This document shows, in pieces, positions 14,729-22,902 of a stretch of DNA of 50,215 nt. The notes under the pieces were generated by a model that was given only the letters and a program-made list of their open reading frames with translations, did not search any database and had not been told where the DNA came from. Positions within the stretch are counted from its first letter, which is position 1. Each line of letters starts with the position of its first letter. The translations under genes and the position numbers were made by a program. This DNA comes from CADEFQ01 sp035342635. GTDB lineage: Bacteria > Pseudomonadota > Gammaproteobacteria > Steroidobacterales > Steroidobacteraceae. The DNA lies in NCBI GenBank assembly GCA_035342635.1, contig DAOQXO010000005.1, forward strand, positions 1 through 50,215, read 5' to 3'.

Positions 14729-15916
14729 TCAAACCTTGCGCAGGCGCGCGCTGACGCGGCGATAAGCCTCGCGAAACGGGATGCCTTCCTTCACGACGAG
14801 CGCGTTCGCTTCCTCGGCCGCGTGGATCGCAGGGTCGAGCGCGATGTTCTCCCGGCGGAAGTGGACCGCGCCGATGGCGGCGGCCATGATGTCGAGCGTC
14901 TGCAGCGCGATATCGATGCCGCGAAACAGCGGCAGCTTCAGCAGCTGCAGGTCGCGCTGGTAGCCCGACGGCAGCTTGGCGAATATTCCGAGGGCCTCGA
15001 CGAGGTTGGCGTGCGCCGTCGCGGTGCGGCCGCGCACCAGCTCGAAGACATCCGGGTTGCGCTTCTGCGGCATGATCGACGAGCCGGTCGTGAACTCGTC
15101 CGGCAAGGTGACGAAGGCGAACTCCTGCGTATAGAAGAGCAACAGGTCGGCCGCAAGCCGGCCGAGGTCCTGCATCGTGAGCGCGACCTCGAACAGCAGC
15201 TGCGTCTCCGCCTTGCCGCGCGAGAGCTGCACGGCAGTGACAGGCTCGTGCGTCACCGCGAAGCCGAGCGCCGCGCGGGTCGCGTCCCGATCGAGCGGCA
15301 GACCGGGCGTGCCGTAGCCGGCAGCGGAACCCAGCGGGCACTTCGCGGTGCGCCGATGCGCGAGACGCAGTCCCTCGGCGTCGTCGCGCAGCTCGGCGGC
15401 GAATCCGCCGGCCCACAACGCGACGGTGCTCGGCATCGCCTGCTGCATGTGGGTGTAGCCGGGCAGGGCGATTTCACCACCGCGCGCGGCCAACGCATCG
15501 AGTGCATCGGCGACCTGCGAGGCGCCCGTGCGCAGCTGCTCTATCGCATCGCGCAGGTACAGTCGCAGCGCCGTCAGGACCTGGTCATTGCGCGAGCGCC
15601 CGAGGTGCACGCGGCCACCCGCCGCGCCGATGCGCGCCGTGAGGCGCCGCTCAAGCGCGCTCTGCCCATCCTCGTCGGCGAGTTCGATGCGCCACTCGCC
15701 GCGCTCATGCGCCTCGCCGATGGCGGTGAGGCCCTCGCGGATGGCGACGAAATCGGCGTCGGTGAGCAGCTTCTGCGCATGCAGCATCGCAGCGTGCGCG
15801 ATCGAGGCCGCAACGTCATAGCGCACCAGACGCTCATCGAGCGCGTAGTCCTCGCCGGCCGTGTAGGCGAGCACGCGCTCATCGAGCGGTGCGCCCTTGT
15901 CCCACAGGCGCGTCAC
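14729..15916 (-). CDS. argH: Argininosuccinate lyase ArgH
   Basis: The product is 395 residues from a GTG at 15916 that overlaps the argB stop (GTGA) and has GGAG just upstream. It splits argininosuccinate to arginine and fumarate, the last step of arginine synthesis. Visible motifs are LWDKGAPLDERVLAYTAGED, VHLGRSRNDQVLTALRL, PGYTHMQQAMP and the superfamily signature GSSIMPQKRNPDVFE. At 395 residues it is shorter than the common 460, the missing part being the C-terminal region, as in the compact ArgH that travels with acyl-ornithine-route clusters. The frame upstream of the GTG is argB in another phase. Confidence 0.92.
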   Translation of the reverse strand: MTRLWDKGAPLDERVLAYTAGEDYALDERLVRYDVAASIAHAAMLHAQKLLTDADFVAIREGLTAIGEAHERGEWRIELADEDGQSALERRLTARIGAAGGRVHLGRSRNDQVLTALRLYLRDAIEQLRTGASQVADALDALAARGGEIALPGYTHMQQAMPSTVALWAGGFAAELRDDAEGLRLAHRRTAKCPLGSAAGYGTPGLPLDRDATRAALGFAVTHEPVTAVQLSRGKAETQLLFEVALTMQDLGRLAADLLLFYTQEFAFVTLPDEFTTGSSIMPQKRNPDVFELVRGRTATAHANLVEALGIFAKLPSGYQRDLQLLKLPLFRGIDIALQTLDIMAAAIGAVHFRRENIALDPAIHAAEEANALVVKEGIPFREAYRRVSARLRKV

Positions 15917-16848
15917 GCGGCTCCACTCTGCTGTTCGGCGACGCTGAGCGCATTGATATCGGCGACGATCAGCGTGCCCGTGCCCTCGTTGGTGAACACT
16001 TCGGCGAGGATGCTCTCGGGCGAGGTATAGGCGATCACGTGCACTCGCCGCACGCCGCCACGGATCGCGTCCTCGATCGCCTTCGCCTTCGGCAGCATGC
16101 CGTCCTTGATGCTGCCGTCCTCGCGCATGCGCTTGAGGCCGTTGAGGTCGGTGTACGAGACGACCGACGTCGGGTCCTCGACACGCTCGAGGATGCCGGG
16201 CGCGCCCGTGCACAGGATCAGCTTCTCGGCGCCGAGCGCCGCGCCGATCGCCGCGGCGACGGTGTCGGCGTTGATGTTGAGCAGCACGCCGCCGGCGTCG
16301 GCCGACAGCGGGCTCACGACCGGCATCAGCCCGTTGTCGAGCAGCTTGCGCAGCACCGTGGTGTCGACCGCGTCGATGTCGCCGACGAAGCCGAAGTCGA
16401 CGTTCTCGCCATCGGGCATTCTGACGACCGGGCGGCGGTGCGCAGTGACGAGGGAGGCGTCGACGCCGCTGACGCCGACGGCGCTGATGTCGAGCTCGCG
16501 GCAGATGGCGAGTATCCGGGTGTTGATCAGCCCGTTCAGCACCATCGAGGTGGCGTCGATCGACTTCTGGTCCGTGATGCGCCGGCCCTGCACCATGCGG
16601 GTCGGCACGCCGAGCGCCTCGGTGAGCTCGCTGAGCTGCGGTCCACCACCGTGCACGAACACGACGCGCACGCCGAAATAATGCAGGATCGCGATCTGCT
16701 CGATCAGCGCACGCGTGGCCTGCGCATCGCCGAACACGGCGCCGCCCGCCTTGATCACGAAGGTCTTGCCCTTGTACATGCGGATGTACGGGGCGGCGCT
16801 GCGCAGCGAGCGGACGGCGAGTGCCTGGTCGGCACGGTGCTTCATCAT
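15913..16848 (-). CDS. argB: Acetylglutamate kinase ArgB
   Basis: The product is 311 residues from ATG 16848, which overlaps the argF' stop. It phosphorylates N-acetylglutamate, the second step of arginine synthesis. Amino-acid-kinase motifs are clear: TFVIKAGGAVFGD, VVFVHGGGPQLSEL, GRRITDQKSID, NINADTVAAAIGAAL, LCTGAPGILE and GSIKDGMLPKAKAIEDA. Xanthomonas has a fusion of this kinase with a GNAT synthase domain, but here the chain ends after the kinase, so no N-acetylglutamate synthase activity is encoded in this gene. Confidence 0.93.
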   Translation of the reverse strand: MMKHRADQALAVRSLRSAAPYIRMYKGKTFVIKAGGAVFGDAQATRALIEQIAILHYFGVRVVFVHGGGPQLSELTEALGVPTRMVQGRRITDQKSIDATSMVLNGLINTRILAICRELDISAVGVSGVDASLVTAHRRPVVRMPDGENVDFGFVGDIDAVDTTVLRKLLDNGLMPVVSPLSADAGGVLLNINADTVAAAIGAALGAEKLILCTGAPGILERVEDPTSVVSYTDLNGLKRMREDGSIKDGMLPKAKAIEDAIRGGVRRVHVIAYTSPESILAEVFTNEGTGTLIVADINALSVAEQQSGAA

Positions 16849-17861
16849 GTCGGTCTCCGGACTCCCTGGGAAAGCATTCGATGCAGGACCGCCATCTGCG
16901 CAGTCATGCGATTGTAGGCCTCGTGCCGCACGATGCTGCGCGGGCCATCGAGCACGGTGTCGGCGATCGCGACATTGCGACGCACGGGCAGGCAGTGCAT
17001 GAGCCGGCATTGCGGATCCGCCGGCTCGAACCATTCGGGCGTGACGCACCAGTCGGTGAGCTGCGCGCGCAGCAGCGCATCGCCCTCGGCGTCACCGTAG
17101 TGGGCGGTCGAGCCCCATTCCTTCGCGTACAGCACCTGGGCGCCGGCCAGCGCCTCGCCGCGCTCGCTGGTCTCGCGCACCGAGCCACCGGAGGCGGCCG
17201 CTGCGGCGCGTGCCTTCGCCATCACTTGCGGCGGCAGCGCATAGCCCTCGGGCCGCAGCACCACGACTTCCATGCCGCGCATCGCCGCCATGTGCACGGT
17301 GGCCGCGGGCACCGCGAGCGGCAGCGCGCGGGGATGCTGCACCCACGACAGCACGAACTTTGCCTGCCGCGGGATCGCCAGATCGTCCATGGTCTTCCAG
17401 TCGGCGAGCGCCTGGCACGGATGGTTCATCGCGGACTCGAGGTTGATCAGCGGCTTGTCGATGACCGAGGCCATCGCGCCGAACCGGCTCTCGGCGATAT
17501 CGTCCGCGAGGTCCTTGCCTTCCGCGAACGCGCGGATGCCGAGCGCATCGCAGTACGAGGCAAGCACCGGCAGGCCCTCGCGCACATGCTCCGCGGCGGC
17601 GCCGTTCATGACGGCGCCGAGGCGCGTTTCGAGCTGCCAGGTGCCCTGGCCGGGCGTGATCACGAACGAGCTGCCGCCGAGGCGCGCCATCCCGGCTTGG
17701 AACGAGGCGAGCGTGCGCAGCGACGGATTGAAGAACACGAGTCCGAGGATGCGGCCCGCGAGCGCTTGCGGTTCGGGATGCGCCTCGAGGCGGCGCGCGA
17801 GCGCGAGCAACGAGACGATCTCGTCACGGCTGAAGTCTGCAAGGTCGAGGAAGCGTTGCAT
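16845..17861 (-). CDS. argF': N-acyl-ornithine carbamoyltransferase (AOTCase/SOTCase-like, ArgF')
   Basis: The product is 338 residues, matching Xanthomonas N-acetylornithine carbamoyltransferase (339). It should transfer carbamoyl to an acylated ornithine rather than free ornithine. The carbamoyl-phosphate loop is FFNPSLRTLASFQ (45-54), and HPCQALADW and MHCLPVRRNV are in place. The acyl-ornithine class is marked by W75 and the MNGAAAEH loop (85-92). In known enzymes the residue before EH in this loop is Glu for acetyl- and Pro for succinyl-ornithine; here it is Ala (A90), so the acyl group is open. A deacylase would be needed later and is not in the window. There is no clear Shine-Dalgarno; ATG 17861 is 14 bases past the argD stop. 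Confidence 0.85.
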   Translation of the reverse strand: MQRFLDLADFSRDEIVSLLALARRLEAHPEPQALAGRILGLVFFNPSLRTLASFQAGMARLGGSSFVITPGQGTWQLETRLGAVMNGAAAEHVREGLPVLASYCDALGIRAFAEGKDLADDIAESRFGAMASVIDKPLINLESAMNHPCQALADWKTMDDLAIPRQAKFVLSWVQHPRALPLAVPAATVHMAAMRGMEVVVLRPEGYALPPQVMAKARAAAAASGGSVRETSERGEALAGAQVLYAKEWGSTAHYGDAEGDALLRAQLTDWCVTPEWFEPADPQCRLMHCLPVRRNVAIADTVLDGPRSIVRHEAYNRMTAQMAVLHRMLSQGVRRPT

Positions 17862-17875
17862 GTCCGGGTTGCGCG

Positions 17876-19003
17876 TCACAGCGACGCGAGCGCCTCCGCC
17901 AGCAGGTCCACGTGCTGCTCCTCGAGCACGTACGGCGGCAGCAGCCGCAGCACCTGCGGGTCGCCGCTCGTGCCGGTGAGGATGTCGCGCGCGAGCAGCG
18001 CCGCCTGGATGTCCCGGGCGGGGCGGTTCATGCGCAGTCCGAGCAGGAAGCCCTCGCCCTGGAAGCCGGTGACCGGGCCTACGGCGCAGCGCGTGCGGAT
18101 ATACGCGGACACGCGGCGTACGTTCGCGAGCAGCTCTTCCGATTCGATCGCCTCGATCACCGCCTCGATGACCGCGCCCGCCATCGGACCGCCGCCGAAG
18201 GTCGTGCCGAGCGCATCGAGCGTCACGGCCTGCGAGACGCGCGGTGTCATCAGCAGCGCCGCGCACGGGAAGCCGTTGCCGAGCGCCTTGGCGGTCGTGA
18301 TCATGTCGGGCCGCACGCCGTAGAGGTCCGCGGCGAACGCGTACCCCGTGCGGCCCACGCCGCATTGCACTTCGTCGAAGATCAGCAATGCGCCGACTTC
18401 GTCGCAGCGCCGGCGCAGCGCACCGAGGAAGTCACTGCCCGTGTCGAAGGCGCCACCGACACCCTGCACGGGCTCGACGATGACGGCCGCCGTGTCTTCG
18501 GTGACGTGCTGCGCGACCGCGCCGCTCTCGCGTCGCGGGATCCACGACACGTCGAAGGGCGCACGGGGAAAGGCATGCCACTTCCCCATCGCGCCCCAGG
18601 TGATCGCGCCGGCCGCCGCGGTGCGCCCGTGGAAGCTGCCTTCGACCGCGGCGACCTGCGGTCGGCCGGTCATGCGAAAGGCCATCTTCAGCGCGTTCTC
18701 GTTGGCTTCCGCGCCGCTGTTGACGAAGAACACGCTGTCGAAGTGGCCGCCGGCGAAGCGCAGCAGCCGCACGGCCGCACGCTCGCGCACCGCCATCGGC
18801 ACCGCATTGCTCTGGAAATTGCAGGACGCGGCCTGCGCCTGCAGCGCGCGGGTCCAGCCGGCATGGCCGTAGCCGAGTGCCGCGACCGCGTGGCCGCCAT
18901 ACAGGTCGAGCACGCGCCGACCGTCGCGCGAGTAGAGCCACACGCCTTCGGCGTGCTCGACCTCGAGCGGATACTGGGCAAAGACCTGTGCGAGGGCGCT
19001 CAT
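17876..19003 (-). CDS. argD: Acetylornithine aminotransferase ArgD
   Basis: The product is 375 residues from ATG 19003, which overlaps the argC stop; ATG 19009 is an in-frame alternative. It is a class III PLP aminotransferase making N-acylornithine. Seen in order: GVWLYSRDGRRVLDLYGGHA, NSGAEANENALKMA, GSFHGRTAAAGAIT, VEPVQGVGG, IFDEVQCGVGRTG, and the PLP lysine in TTAKALGNGFP. It is slightly short beside the usual 400 because the N-terminus is compact. Other class III substrates such as succinylornithine are possible, and the context settles the pathway. Confidence 0.92.
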   Translation of the reverse strand: MSALAQVFAQYPLEVEHAEGVWLYSRDGRRVLDLYGGHAVAALGYGHAGWTRALQAQAASCNFQSNAVPMAVRERAAVRLLRFAGGHFDSVFFVNSGAEANENALKMAFRMTGRPQVAAVEGSFHGRTAAAGAITWGAMGKWHAFPRAPFDVSWIPRRESGAVAQHVTEDTAAVIVEPVQGVGGAFDTGSDFLGALRRRCDEVGALLIFDEVQCGVGRTGYAFAADLYGVRPDMITTAKALGNGFPCAALLMTPRVSQAVTLDALGTTFGGGPMAGAVIEAVIEAIESEELLANVRRVSAYIRTRCAVGPVTGFQGEGFLLGLRMNRPARDIQAALLARDILTGTSGDPQVLRLLPPYVLEEQHVDLLAEALASL

Positions 19004-20079
19004 GTCCATCCCGCCGCGGGCGCCGTGAGGCCCGCGTCCTCGGGGAGCGCGAACAGGCGGTTCATCCACTGCACCGCGCCGCCAGCCGCGCCCTTGTTCA
19101 GGTTGTCGACCACGCAGGTGACCGCGACCGTGCGGCCGTTCGCCGCCGCCGACAGGCGCGCGTAGTTGCTCGCCGCGACGTCCTTGACGTGCGGCGCCTC
19201 CGCCGCAACCTGCACGAACGGCGCGCCGCGATAGAAATCGCGCAGCGCCGCCAGCACCGCCGCGGTATCGGGTGCGGCCGCACCGGGGCGCGCCTTCAGG
19301 CTCGCCTGCACCGTGACATGGATGCCGCGTGCAAAAGGCCCGGAGTGCGGCACGAATGCGAAGTCGGCGGCGACCCCGCTCGCGGCCTGCGCGCAGGCGG
19401 CCACTTCGGGCGTGTGCCGGTGCGCCAGCGCATTGTAGGTATAGAAATCGCCGTGGCGCTGCGGATGGTGCGTGCCCTCGGAGGGCTTGCGGCCCGAGCC
19501 CGTACTGCCGGTCACGCCGGCGACGAACAGCGTCGGCGTCACGAGATCGAGCGCGAGCAGCGGCACGCTCGCAAGGAGCGTGGCGGTCGAGAAGCAACCG
19601 GGGTGTGCCACGTGGCGCGTCGGCGCGCGCGCGAGATGCTCGGGCACGGCGCAGGCGAACTGCGCGAGGCGTCCCGGCGCGCCATGCGGGTGCTTGTATA
19701 CGGCCTCGTAGGCGGCGGCATCCCGGTAGCGGAAATCGGCGGAGATATCGACCACGTGCACGTCGGACCCGGCGGCCTCCGCGCGCGTCAGCAGCGCATC
19801 GATCAGCGCAGCCGAAACGCCATGCGGCGCGGCGCCGAAGAGTGCCAGGCGCGGCAGCGTGCCGATCAGCGATTCGATTTCGGCCTGCGTGCCGAAGCTC
19901 AGGTCGCCGAGCGCCGGCGCGAGATGGCGAAACGCTTTGGCGACCGCCTCGCCGGGCTGGCTGTCGGACAGTACTCCCGCGAGCGCGAAATGTGGATGCG
20001 CGGCGAGCAGGCGCAGCAGCTCGCCCGACACATAGCCGGTGCCGCCGAGCACGATCGCCGGTATGCGCCCGCCGCTCAT
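19000..20079 (-). CDS. argC: N-acetyl-gamma-glutamyl-phosphate reductase ArgC
   Basis: The product is 359 residues from ATG 20079, overlapping the stop of the P-loop gene (ATGA). It reduces the acyl-glutamyl phosphate with NADPH. The N-terminus has AIVLGGTGYVSGELLRLL, the catalytic cysteine sits in VAHPGCFSTATLL, and GVTGSTGSGRKPSEGTHH follows, with VDNLNKGAAGGAVQ near the end. The longer frame upstream overlaps the P-loop gene in another phase and was dropped. Confidence 0.94.
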   Translation of the reverse strand: MSGGRIPAIVLGGTGYVSGELLRLLAAHPHFALAGVLSDSQPGEAVAKAFRHLAPALGDLSFGTQAEIESLIGTLPRLALFGAAPHGVSAALIDALLTRAEAAGSDVHVVDISADFRYRDAAAYEAVYKHPHGAPGRLAQFACAVPEHLARAPTRHVAHPGCFSTATLLASVPLLALDLVTPTLFVAGVTGSTGSGRKPSEGTHHPQRHGDFYTYNALAHRHTPEVAACAQAASGVAADFAFVPHSGPFARGIHVTVQASLKARPGAAAPDTAAVLAALRDFYRGAPFVQVAAEAPHVKDVAASNYARLSAAANGRTVAVTCVVDNLNKGAAGGAVQWMNRLFALPEDAGLTAPAAGWT

Positions 20080-21155
20080 CCCGCGAGCGCTTCCACGGGC
20101 TTCGCGTGCAAGCCGATGGCCTCGATGATGTGGTCGCCGAGCGCGGCGCCGGAGCTGAGCGCATTGAACGCCGCGACATTCATCTGCTGGCGGATGATGT
20201 CGACGCCGACCGCGTTGTCGGTGGCCGGGCCCGTGACGACACAGGGTTCGATGCCGAAGCGCTCGCGCAGCATCTTGACGCCGCCCCATGCCGCGACCGG
20301 ATCGTTGGCGGACAGCACCACGCCGGTGAGCGCCGTTCTGATGTCGTCGCAGGAGAGGATCGCGTCGACGCCGTAGGTGCCCATCAGGCCGTCGCCGAGC
20401 TCGAACACGATCACGTCGGGCCTGGTTGCCGCGAGCTCGGTGAGCATCGTGCGCGTGAGGGCCGGTCCGCTCTTCGGCGTGGTCGTGATGACGCCGAGGT
20501 CGGTGAAGATCATGGTATTGCGCGCGCCGGCATCCGCCATCGCGAGGATGTCGCGGCGGAGCGAGACGCCGGTCGCCTTGAACGCGTCGACAACGAGGCC
20601 GCGATGGCGCATGCGGCTCACGATCGAACACGCCGCGGCGGTCTTGCCGGCTTCCATGCAGGTACCGGCGAGCGCGACCACCGGCACACCGCGCGTGTCG
20701 AGCGCCGTGGCGTAGTCGAGGTTGCGGTAGCCTGCGCGCGCCGGCACGCCGATGCGCTCGCCGAGGTAGGGGAACTGCAGGACGACGCCGAGTACGCGAC
20801 AGTCGAACGGCGTGCCCTTGTCGGGATTGACCGAATCGCACACGCCGAGCACGCCGCCGATGTTGAGCATCTGGATCACATCGCCGGCCTTGAGGGATTC
20901 CGGCACGTGGCCCGAGTAGCCGAACAGCGCCTTGCGATGACCGAGCGCACCGACGACGATGTCGCCCTTGCCGAGCTTCGCCATGCGCCCGCTCGTCAGT
21001 TCGAGCGTGTTGTAGGTCGACTTGTTCGTCAGGATCTCGACGACGACGATCACGCCCTCCTCGGACGGGATGTCGGTCGAGATACGCAGCTCGCGCGACA
21101 GGCCCGCGGCCTGCGTGATCGAGGCGATCTTGTCGACGACCACGGACTTCATCAT
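20076..21155 (-). CDS. P-loop protein of unknown function inside the arginine operon
   Basis: The product is 359 residues from ATG 21155, overlapping the argG stop (TGATG) and leading into argC with another overlap. Residues 1-145 look beta-rich, with LELTSGRMAKLGKGDIVVGA and KAGDVIQMLNIGGVLGVCD. Residues 158-280 hold an ATPase-like core: Walker A GTCMEAGKT (164-172), RHRGLVVDAFKATG, and later VIVFELGDGLMGTYGVDAIL. This has the flavour of dethiobiotin-synthetase/MobB folds, and GTC..GKT...RG...F.ATG faintly resembles the DUF1611/DgcN family, one member of which is reported to N-acetylate D-glutamate. I do not recognise a named family with confidence. Since no argA or argJ is visible, supplying the acyl-glutamate is a possible job, as inference only. 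Confidence 0.85.
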   Translation of the reverse strand: MMKSVVVDKIASITQAAGLSRELRISTDIPSEEGVIVVVEILTNKSTYNTLELTSGRMAKLGKGDIVVGALGHRKALFGYSGHVPESLKAGDVIQMLNIGGVLGVCDSVNPDKGTPFDCRVLGVVLQFPYLGERIGVPARAGYRNLDYATALDTRGVPVVALAGTCMEAGKTAAACSIVSRMRHRGLVVDAFKATGVSLRRDILAMADAGARNTMIFTDLGVITTTPKSGPALTRTMLTELAATRPDVIVFELGDGLMGTYGVDAILSCDDIRTALTGVVLSANDPVAAWGGVKMLRERFGIEPCVVTGPATDNAVGVDIIRQQMNVAAFNALSSGAALGDHIIEAIGLHAKPVEALAG

Positions 21156-22369
21156 CAGCGGGCACTCCCGGCGAGCTTGCCGGCGCGCGTGTGGAACACG
21201 CCCGGCAGTGCGACGAGCTTGGAGAAACCGAGCGCGTCGGCCGCGGACCATTCCCCGACCGACTCGCCATACACGCCCTTCGACGCGGCCATCAGCGACC
21301 ACGGCGAGCTCACGCCTTCGACGAAGACGCTGCCCGGACGCAGCAGCACGGAGACCGTGCCGGTCACGCGCTCCTGTGACGACAGGAACAGCGCCTCGAT
21401 GTCCCGGCATACCGGGTCGAGCAACTGGCCTTCGTGCACCAGATCGCCGTAGGGCTGCGCAACCGATTCCTTGATGCGCTGCTGGCGCGCGGTCAGCACC
21501 AGCTTCTCGAGTTCGCGATGGGCCACGAGCAGCACCTCGGCGGCGGGCGCTTCGAAGGCGACCCGGCCCTTGGTGCCGATGATCGTGTCGCCGAGGTGGA
21601 TGCCGCGGCCAATGCCGAATGGCGCGGCGAGCGCCTCGAGGGTCTCGATCGCCGCGACGGGCGAGAGTTCGTGCCCGTCGACGCTGATCGGACGGCCAGC
21701 CGCAAACCCGATCGTGTGGCGCTGCGGTGCGCGCGGGTTGGTAAAGGCATCCTTCGAGAGCACCCATTGCTCCTCCGGGATGCTGCCCTCCGAAGTGAGC
21801 GTCTCCCTGCCGCCGATCGTCACGCCCCACAGGCCGCGGTTGATCGAATAGGCGGCGCCGAACGGCGGCACCGGCAGGCCGCGCGCGCGCAGGTAGTCGA
21901 GCTCCTCCTGGCGCTGGAAGGCCCGGTCGCGAACCGGCGCGATGATCTCGAGCTCGGGCGCGAGCGTGCGCAGCGCGACCTCGAAGCGCACCTGGTCGTT
22001 GCCGGCCGCGGTGCAGCCGTGCGCGATGCTGCGCGTACCGAGCTTTTCGGCCATGCGGGCGATCGTCTGCGCCTGCATGACGCGCTCGGCGCCGACGCAC
22101 AGCGGGTAAAGCTGGCCGCGGCGCACGTTGCCCATGACCAGGAAGCGCAGCACCTGCTCGAAGTAGTCGGCGCGCGCGTCGACCTGGTGGTGCGCAACTG
22201 CGCCGAGCGCCAGCGCGCGCTCCTCGAGGGTGCGCGCGGCGGCGGCATCGATGCCGCCGGTGTCCACGGTGACCGTGATCACCGGGCGGCCGTACTGTTC
22301 GGCCAGCCAGGGTACGAGGAATGAGGTGTCGAGTCCGCCCGAATAGGCGAGGACGATAGGTTGGGTCAT
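21155..22369 (-). CDS. argG: Argininosuccinate synthase ArgG
   Basis: The product is 404 residues from ATG 22369. It joins citrulline and aspartate with ATP. The ATP-binding motif AYSGGLDTSFLVPWL is at the start, and IAHGCTAAGNDQVRFE, APVRDRAF and YSINRGLWG follow. It is the divergent type seen with acyl-ornithine clusters, for example in Xanthomonas, rather than the common bacterial form. It lies 10 bases after argR and is the first enzyme gene of the operon. The open frame upstream is argR in another phase. Confidence 0.92.
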   Translation of the reverse strand: MTQPIVLAYSGGLDTSFLVPWLAEQYGRPVITVTVDTGGIDAAAARTLEERALALGAVAHHQVDARADYFEQVLRFLVMGNVRRGQLYPLCVGAERVMQAQTIARMAEKLGTRSIAHGCTAAGNDQVRFEVALRTLAPELEIIAPVRDRAFQRQEELDYLRARGLPVPPFGAAYSINRGLWGVTIGGRETLTSEGSIPEEQWVLSKDAFTNPRAPQRHTIGFAAGRPISVDGHELSPVAAIETLEALAAPFGIGRGIHLGDTIIGTKGRVAFEAPAAEVLLVAHRELEKLVLTARQQRIKESVAQPYGDLVHEGQLLDPVCRDIEALFLSSQERVTGTVSVLLRPGSVFVEGVSSPWSLMAASKGVYGESVGEWSAADALGFSKLVALPGVFHTRAGKLAGSAR

Positions 22370-22379
22370 GGTCTCGGGA

Positions 22380-22832
22380 TCAGATGGGGAAGAAGGAACG
22401 CAGACGCCTGGCGAGTGCGGCCTGGTCGCGCGCGCCGGCCGTCGCGATGAAGATCGTGTCGTCACCGGAAATCGTGCCCGCGACCTCGGGCCAGTTCGCC
22501 TGGTCGATCGCAACCGCGACGCTCTGCGCGGCGCCGACCGAGGTGCGCAGCACCGTGAGCGCCGGGCCCGCGAAACGCAGGCCGCGCACGAACTGCGCAA
22601 GCGCGGTGAAGTCGCCGGCCGGGCGGGCATCGCCGGCGGGCAGCACATAGCCGTCGGCCGCCTTCAGCACGCCGATTTCGCGCAAGTCCCGGCTGATCGA
22701 GGACTGCGTCACCGCGTGGCCCTCGGCCTTCAGCAGGCGCACGAGGTCGGCCTGCTTGCGCACGGTCCCGCTGCGGATCAGGCGGGTGATCGTGTCGCGG
22801 CGGTGGGCGGCTTGTTCCGGCGAGGTATGCAT
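22380..22832 (-). CDS. argR: Arginine repressor ArgR
   Basis: The product is 150 residues from ATG 22832, the usual ArgR length; ATG 22853 would add seven residues that are part of the operator palindrome. The winged helix-turn-helix is in the first 70 residues (RKQADLVRLLKAEGHAVTQS, then SISRDLREIGVLKA), and the arginine-binding, hexamer-forming domain closes with VAVAIDQANWPEVAGTISG and DDTIFIAT. It heads the arg operon and should repress it when arginine is plentiful. Its own promoter sits in a perfect inverted repeat, so autorepression is likely. There is no Shine-Dalgarno, and the predicted start site is about 6 bases from the ATG. Confidence 0.93.
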   Translation of the reverse strand: MHTSPEQAAHRRDTITRLIRSGTVRKQADLVRLLKAEGHAVTQSSISRDLREIGVLKAADGYVLPAGDARPAGDFTALAQFVRGLRFAGPALTVLRTSVGAAQSVAVAIDQANWPEVAGTISGDDTIFIATAGARDQAALARRLRSFFPI

Positions 22833-22853
22833 AATCTTGCAGAGATTATGCAT
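22827..22853. promoter_or_regulatory. Perfect 27-bp inverted repeat, probable ArgR operator
   Basis: Two perfect 11-base arms (ATGCATAATCT and its complement) flank TGCAG. Each arm carries ATGCATAAT, and the two ATGCAT centres are 21 bases apart, two helical turns, the usual spacing of paired ARG boxes. The -10 of the argR promoter and two candidate ATGs lie inside. The exact sequence differs from the E. coli ARG box, so ArgR binding is inferred. Confidence 0.65.
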
Positions 22854-22873
22854 AAAGATGCGGACATGGTCAA
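22845..22873 (-). promoter_or_regulatory. Sigma-70 promoter of the argR-arg operon
   Basis: On the minus strand, -35 TTGACC (22868-22873) and -10 CATAAT (22845-22850) are separated by 17 bases, close to consensus. The -10 lies in the operator palindrome, so a bound repressor would block RNA polymerase. Start of transcription is expected near 22838, a few bases from ATG 22832, giving an almost leaderless message. Confidence 0.65.
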
Positions 22874-22902
22874 GGGCCGGCCGCGCGTGCCGGCGACAGG
22901 GC

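Noticed and set aside
13697..16030. A 777-residue plus-strand frame opposite argH, the thioesterase and others
   Set aside because: It crosses several real genes on the other strand and is Arg/Asp/His-rich without domains, so it is a GC-driven shadow.
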